Shown here: positions 59,968-64,000 of the stretch, piece by piece
Numbering within the stretch: position 1 is the stretch's first letter
Layout of the letters: every line of letters starts with the position of its first letter
Origin: CAZRCG01 sp964598565
GTDB lineage: Bacteria > Bdellovibrionota > UBA2394
NCBI GenBank assembly: GCA_964598565.1
Contig: CAZRCG010000008.1
Coordinates: forward strand, 56,044-120,043
Length of the DNA: 64,000 nucleotides
Direction of reading: 5' to 3'
Made by a program: the position numbers and the translations under genes
The notes under the pieces: generated by a model
The model's database searches: none
Told to the model about the DNA's origin: nothing
The model's input: only the letters and a program-made list of their open reading frames with translations

Positions 59968-60858
59968 TTTTTGCGACCAATAGGCGTTCCACGCTTTGCT
60001 CGAATGTCCACCGAAGACAAAGAAGTAAGGATTTAGTACTTGGGAGCCTTGAAAGAGCGCCATCAGTCGCTCCCTATCGCTCCCGCCCAGAGACGAAATC
60101 GCCGATAAATAGGGTGCGAAATAGACGCCTGATTCACCGCCTGTTGAAATGGTAAGGCTACGACCCATGGGAATACCTTTGCTATCAGATAGGGGGGCAT
60201 TCAGAAGGACATCGCCTTGAAATAAGTGAACGGAGTTTCCTATCTGATAAATACCGTTCATAACGTCGGAATATTTGATCTGAGAAATACGACTGAGAAG
60301 TTTAAGGGGCTCTCGATTTTTGACCATCTCTTCGCCCATTGCCGTGTATAGGGCTTCGTTGTCTTTAAGGTGTGCGCGAATAGATTCTTCTCGAGACTCA
60401 AACGATTTCACACAGTAGTCCTCAGCGAGATCGGCGTACTTTAGGGAGCAAACTTGAAGAATTACAGCGCGCCGCTTTTCTGGGTCCAAGAAATCTTTTG
60501 AGTGGAAAGGGGCCCACGTGAGGGTCATTTTTTTTATTTTTGGTTCATCGGGCCCTTTGGCTTCTTCCTCGGATACGATGAGGCCCATCTCTGGGGGCTT
60601 GAGAGCGCCTATCTGATGGGCAATGTCGAGCTGTGACATATTCTGCCCAATGGCACCTGCAGCATAAGGACTGTCAAAAATCTCAGCCACCTGATCGCGC
60701 AGTCCGCCGCCTGCGCGATCAGCCCCTTCTAGAACGCAGGCTTTCCAATCGTCTAACGACATACTGGCGGAGGCTCCCAAGGTGCTTGGGGAGAACGCCA
60801 AATGTAATGCAAAGACGAGGGTCATGAGGCCTACCCAAAGGCATAGGCGTGGCGGCAT
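59938..60858 (-). CDS. Secreted protein of unknown function
   Basis: About 306 aa with a signal peptide (LWVGLMTLVFALHLAFS). Features are MSLDDWKACVLEGADRAGGG, a charged middle with FESREESIRAHLKDNEALYT, and GRSLTISTGGESGVYFAPYL in a C-terminal half rich in Gly and Ser. Cysteines at three points. No family recognised. The start may be TTG 60900 instead. Converges with the 637-aa protein with a 30-nt overlap. Confidence 0.65.
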   Translation of the reverse strand: MPPRLCLWVGLMTLVFALHLAFSPSTLGASASMSLDDWKACVLEGADRAGGGLRDQVAEIFDSPYAAGAIGQNMSQLDIAHQIGALKPPEMGLIVSEEEAKGPDEPKIKKMTLTWAPFHSKDFLDPEKRRAVILQVCSLKYADLAEDYCVKSFESREESIRAHLKDNEALYTAMGEEMVKNREPLKLLSRISQIKYSDVMNGIYQIGNSVHLFQGDVLLNAPLSDSKGIPMGRSLTISTGGESGVYFAPYLSAISSLGGSDRERLMALFQGSQVLNPYFFVFGGHSSKAWNAYWSQKLGIDLSHLK

Positions 60859-60988
60859 CGGAGTGGGCGAGTAAGTGGTCACTGGGGCTAAAACGTGCAA
60901 GTTTCATGCAGGATGGAGAGTGCCTTAGAGCCGCCTCTCCATCTTATACCGCAAAAATTGCAGACCAATACCCCATAGAGCCAGGGTT

Positions 60989-61690
60989 TTACGCGATGGC
61001 TTGAAGCGCCTGCAGTATCTCGGCATTGTGCCCATCGACGCTTACTTTTCGAAAGGCTGCGACGATCTTGCCTTCTCGGTCGATCACAAAGGTCGAACGC
61101 TCAATACCCCATACTCGGTTGCCATACATATTTTTTTCCACATAGACGCCGTAGTCCGTGGCCACTTTTTTATCGAGATCGCTGAGCAACGGAAAATTGA
61201 GCCCATATTTTTCGGTGAACTTTTGGTGGCTAGTTTGATCGTCAAAGCTTATGCCGAGAACGAGTGCATCTTGCGCCGTGAAGTCTGCGATTTGATCTCT
61301 AAAGTTGCACGCTTCTTTGGTACAACCGGGCGTATCATCTTTCGGATAAAAATAAAGAACCACTTTCTTACCTCGGCAGGCGATCAGTGTTACGGGGCGG
61401 CCTTCGGTGTCTTGAAGTGTAAAGTTGGGAGCCCAGTCGCCCACACCAATTCTTGAAACAGGAGTAGCGCTGACCTTAGAGGCTTTCACCGTTCTTATCT
61501 TGGTGACGAGGGCTTTCTTGGCAGGGGTCAATTTTCTTTTGATCGTTGCTTTACGAGCCACCTTCTTGGGGGTTGTCTTCTTTTTTTGGGTTCGCGTAGG
61601 AAGCTTTGTTTTTTTCTTAAGGACGTTTGGTTTGCCTAGTTTTGATTTTTTGGTTTTAGATGATTTTGTTTTTCGGGCATTTTGAGCCAT
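60989..61690 (-). CDS. bcp: Bcp-type peroxiredoxin with a histone-like basic N-terminal tail
   Basis: A 233-aa protein. Residues 80-233 form a thiol peroxidase of the Bcp/PrxQ family: GDWAPNFTLQDTEG, peroxidatic Cys123 in DTPGCTKEAC with Cys128 as possible resolving Cys, and GVYVEKNMYGNRVWGIERST. Residues 1-72 are a tail with 29 Lys/Arg, no Asp or Glu and KKxxPKK-like repeats, resembling bacterial H1-like/AlgP tails. It may bind DNA or RNA and place peroxide detoxification at the nucleoid. Divergent from ygfZ (80 bp). Confidence 0.9.
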   Translation of the reverse strand: MAQNARKTKSSKTKKSKLGKPNVLKKKTKLPTRTQKKKTTPKKVARKATIKRKLTPAKKALVTKIRTVKASKVSATPVSRIGVGDWAPNFTLQDTEGRPVTLIACRGKKVVLYFYPKDDTPGCTKEACNFRDQIADFTAQDALVLGISFDDQTSHQKFTEKYGLNFPLLSDLDKKVATDYGVYVEKNMYGNRVWGIERSTFVIDREGKIVAAFRKVSVDGHNAEILQALQAIA

Positions 61691-61770
61691 AGATAAATTC
61701 CTTTGATTTTTTTAACGCTATCAACGAATAGCATCTTGAGTTTTTTCTAGCCGATTCTTAATGTCTTGGC

Positions 61771-62667
61771 ATGTTGAAAGTCGATTCTTCGTGTGTGCCT
61801 CTGTCATCTTGGGCGCTTCGTTCGCATCCACCGACACCACAAGTCTCGAAAAATTTTGGGCAGCGCCTTTTTTCTCGCGATCTTCGTTTTCTCCAGGCCG
61901 GCGATGGTCGATTCGCATTATTTCTAAGTCCTGAAGCTAAAGTTTGGGCAAGTTTTTGGTGTTTTGTGGTTCCTGAAGGCTTACTTCTCTTGACGGAAAC
62001 GGCACAGAAAGAGTCGCTGAAAGAGTTGATAGAGCGGTATCATTTCTCTGAAACCTTCGATCTTGTTGAAGGCCCTGCGTGGCTATCGAGGTTTAGAGCA
62101 AATCAAAGCGATAGCGAACTTCACAGTGGGTCCGCTCGAATGGCGCCGACCCTTAACAGGGCGGAGGCGAACTTTCGAGGATTTGCCGTGACTATGCAAA
62201 TGATGGAGCCCCTTCCGGCTGAGGCAGCCCAAGATTCTGCACTTCAAGATTCTCCTTTCCATGATTCTCCAATTAGAGTTCAGAGTGGTTACCCTCTTTT
62301 TGGCGTCGACTATGATGCTCAGACGCTGGTGTTTGATTTGGGCTTTGAGGAATTTTGTGATTCCAATAAGGGCTGTTACATCGGGCAAGAGATTGTGGAG
62401 AGAGTTCGAAGCCGAGGGGGGCAGGGGCCTCGACAGCTGTTGGGGCTCGAGTCCGCTCAGCCGTTGGTTTTAGGCACTGAATTATTCGTCATGAAGGGTG
62501 ATTCGCGATTGTCGGCCCGTGTGGGTTCTTGGGTACAATGTGACCCTTATCTGTGGGTGGGCCTGGCGGTGGGGTCGCGAGGTCTCGCGGTGGGAGATAT
62601 CGTCTATGCATCTCCTGCAGATCTGGAAGGCCAGCATGCAAAAATAACGAGGATTTTTAAAGCATAG
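61771..62667 (+). CDS. ygfZ: YgfZ/GcvT-domain folate-dependent Fe-S protein
   Basis: A 298-aa protein of the YgfZ family: the signature NKGCYIGQEIVERVRSRGG lies near residue 207 and contains the conserved Cys. YgfZ helps assembly or repair of Fe-S enzymes with a tetrahydrofolate-like cofactor. The N-terminal half resembles aminomethyltransferase (GcvT) with the FALFLSPEAKVWAS region. ORF start as given (ATG 61771). No other Fe-S assembly genes are nearby. Confidence 0.85.
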   Translation: MLKVDSSCVPLSSWALRSHPPTPQVSKNFGQRLFSRDLRFLQAGDGRFALFLSPEAKVWASFWCFVVPEGLLLLTETAQKESLKELIERYHFSETFDLVEGPAWLSRFRANQSDSELHSGSARMAPTLNRAEANFRGFAVTMQMMEPLPAEAAQDSALQDSPFHDSPIRVQSGYPLFGVDYDAQTLVFDLGFEEFCDSNKGCYIGQEIVERVRSRGGQGPRQLLGLESAQPLVLGTELFVMKGDSRLSARVGSWVQCDPYLWVGLAVGSRGLAVGDIVYASPADLEGQHAKITRIFKA

Positions 62668-63198
62668 ACGTTTTCGGGTGCATCAACGACAAACTAAGGT
62701 GAAAACCGACGAAAGGCGCTCCTGCGATGCTTCTTAAGAAATTTGAATTTCTTTGAATTTTCAGAGGTTAGCTGTCGAGGGGTCTCTGGCATCTGAATTG
62801 CAGCCTTTCTAGAGTGAGAGACAGGAAAATAAGAGGCAGGGGTACGGTTCGTTCGTGTGTCTTTAAAGCAAATACCCCCTACTTTAGAGAATCCCCTTAG
62901 GCACGAATGGCCTGCCCCCCTTTTTTTCTATTCTTTCTTGAAATGTGGCCAGGTGAGGCTTCGTCACAAGATTTCCACTTACCGTTGCTTTCTTCCGAAT
63001 CTGGCGGGGTTCATGGAACGGCTTTGAGAAACCGCCCAGCCACCCCCATGAATTAACCAAGGTTCCATTACTAATCTATATCTTTTCTGAAGATTAATTC
63101 ATCGGTTGCCGAACCATTCCGTCAGTTATAGTTTCATGGTTTAAGCCTTCATGTCCGGAGGGATGCGCATGTATTTTTCCGTACATGGATTGTTAGGT
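62668..63198. other. 531-bp intergenic region before tRNA-Ser
   Basis: No open reading frame with a credible start. Two inverted repeats are visible: AAGAAATT/AATTTCTT around 62737-62754 and ATGAATTAA (63048-63056)/TTAATTCAT (63094-63102) with a 37-nt loop. A small RNA or promoter region are possible; nothing more can be said. Confidence 0.5.
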
Positions 63199-63290
<92 letters not shown>

Positions 63291-63565
63291 GAACTTGGAA
63301 TCGGTTTGAAGCGAGTTTTTTAAAAGCGTAATAACAATAAGTAGTTGAAAACACCAATCTGGGCCGGGTCCTTCGGCCTGATCTTTCGCAAGATTTCAGA
63401 AAATTTCGTGAGTTTGCTTCTTTTTTGCTCCTCGCATGCTTCTTCGTTTTGAGGAATTTTTTCCTAACTTCTGGGGCCATTCCGGCCAATCCCGGACGGC
63501 AATAATTAAAAGAGCCGGAAACAAGTGGCAGCATGGCTGTCGCTCAACTTATAGGAGCAAACTTT

Positions 63566-63754
63566 ATGTACAACTTACTCATTAAACTTATGGTCTTAGC
63601 CGCATTGGCTGAGCTCGGATTGTCGCTGACGAAGGTAGCAAATTGTCATTCGCGTGAATGCGCCATGCAGATCGAAAAGGCCTCGCGAGACATTTTGAAA
63701 GTTAAGTGGAGGTCGATTTCTGTGTTCCCGGAAGAAGCAAAGCGGTTTCGATAA
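63566..63754 (+). CDS. Small hydrophobic-start protein of unknown function
   Basis: A 62-aa protein from ATG 63566, with AGGAG at 63553-63557 at good spacing. The first 25 residues (MYNLLIKLMVLAALAELGLS) look like a signal or membrane segment, and the rest holds NCHSRECAMQIEKASRDILK with two cysteines that could form a disulfide. It follows tRNA-Ser after 275 bp. No family recognised. Confidence 0.55.
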   Translation: MYNLLIKLMVLAALAELGLSLTKVANCHSRECAMQIEKASRDILKVKWRSISVFPEEAKRFR

Positions 63755-63780
63755 AACCGAAATCTGATTCTTTTGAATTA

Positions 63781-63966
63781 CTACGGGTACGTGCAGCCAG
63801 TCGAAAAAGTACCCGTGATTGTGTGGGCGGGATAATTAGAACCAGACTCGTTCGTGCTGTAGATATTGTTGCAGGTGAATGTACCGGTCATGGTCGATGA
63901 ACTATCTTTTGTGACGGTAAAGCTACAGGATGTTGTCGTCGCGCGCTTCCACTCGGTAGGCGATTT
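63781..63966 (-). pseudogene. Fragment resembling the C-terminus of a secreted Thr/Ser-rich protein
   Basis: Minus-strand frame open from 63966 to the TAG at 63781-63783, with no suitable start. Translation includes SCSFTVTKDSSSTMTGTFTC and NNIYSTNESGSNYPAHTITG and ends CTYP, a composition typical of an exported beta-rich protein ending in a cysteine. An in-frame TGA at 63967-63969 stops it upstream, so it is a remnant, a frameshifted gene end, or a chance frame. Confidence 0.35.
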
Positions 63967-64000
63967 TCAGAAAGTACTTGAGGGTGTCGAAAATGGCCAT

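Overview
The window is a contiguous, gene-dense bacterial chromosome segment with mixed strand use, close to 50% GC by eye, and no rRNA operon, transposase, CRISPR array or prophage. Several features fit a Gram-negative of the delta-proteobacterial/Bdellovibrionota type: many predicted lipoproteins, an alternative complex III respiratory chain, an LppC-type lipoprotein, a pseudaminic-acid-type sugar cluster and an orphan NtrC-family regulator. That placement is inference; no marker gene here settles it.

Layout. 1-12013 is one long respiratory operon: the end of actA, actBCDEF, a SCO copper chaperone, and an A2-type haem-copper oxidase (coxB-cytochrome c fusion, coxA, coxC, coxD-cytochrome c fusion). 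A CgeB-like glycosyltransferase and ctaA (haem A synthase) follow. 14432-20552 carries rlmE, hemW, grpE, dnaK and an LppC-type lipoprotein. 20526-24098 (minus) has mutY, a glutaryl-CoA-dehydrogenase-like gene and a CorC-type CBS protein. 24136-25647 is a small island: a DUF4143 AAA ATPase with a 35-bp palindrome over its start codon, bounded by 75-bp direct repeats that duplicate the start of the neighbouring dnaQ-like gene. 26243-31505 holds a lipoprotein with a glycosyltransferase-like body, a cob(I)alamin adenosyltransferase, two divergent squalene/phytoene-synthase family genes and a split transketolase. 31578-41195 has a DUF2203 gene, tRNA-Arg(TCG), a one-chain UvrD helicase-nuclease, a second grpE, cdd, a MazF-type toxin-antitoxin pair and leuS.

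41423-46785 is a plus-strand sugar operon: a HIT protein, an SpsF-type nucleotidyltransferase, a PseH-PseI fusion, a PseA/WbpG-type amidotransferase, and dedicated HisH and HisF paralogues. Together these suggest an amidino derivative of a nonulosonic acid for a surface glycan. 46689-49187 has a lipoprotein, tadA, ung and a dCMP deaminase. 49439-52383 has a clostripain-like peptidase, a structured intergenic region (terminator, hairpin with a G-quadruplex motif in its loop, 29-bp palindrome), and an NtrC-family regulator with no recognisable GAFTGA motif. 52545-55863 is an operon with an OmpA-like lipoprotein, a DUF971 protein, a methyltransferase and a CBS-less IMPDH/GMP-reductase. The remainder contains a perfect 30-bp palindrome, a DUF6973-like/BamE-like pair, two large secreted proteins of unknown function, a peroxiredoxin with a histone-like basic tail, a YgfZ protein, and tRNAs for Arg(ACG) and Ser(GCT).

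The respiratory genes, ctaA and possibly hemW serve haem-dependent aerobic respiration. grpE-dnaK is the chaperone core, with a second GrpE 20 kb away. tadA, ung, mutY, dCMP deaminase and cdd form a loose group for nucleotide deamination and base repair. The least-explained elements are the ATPase island, the structured region near 50.8 kb, the GAFTGA-less regulator, the basic-tailed peroxiredoxin and the 58054-60858 secreted pair.
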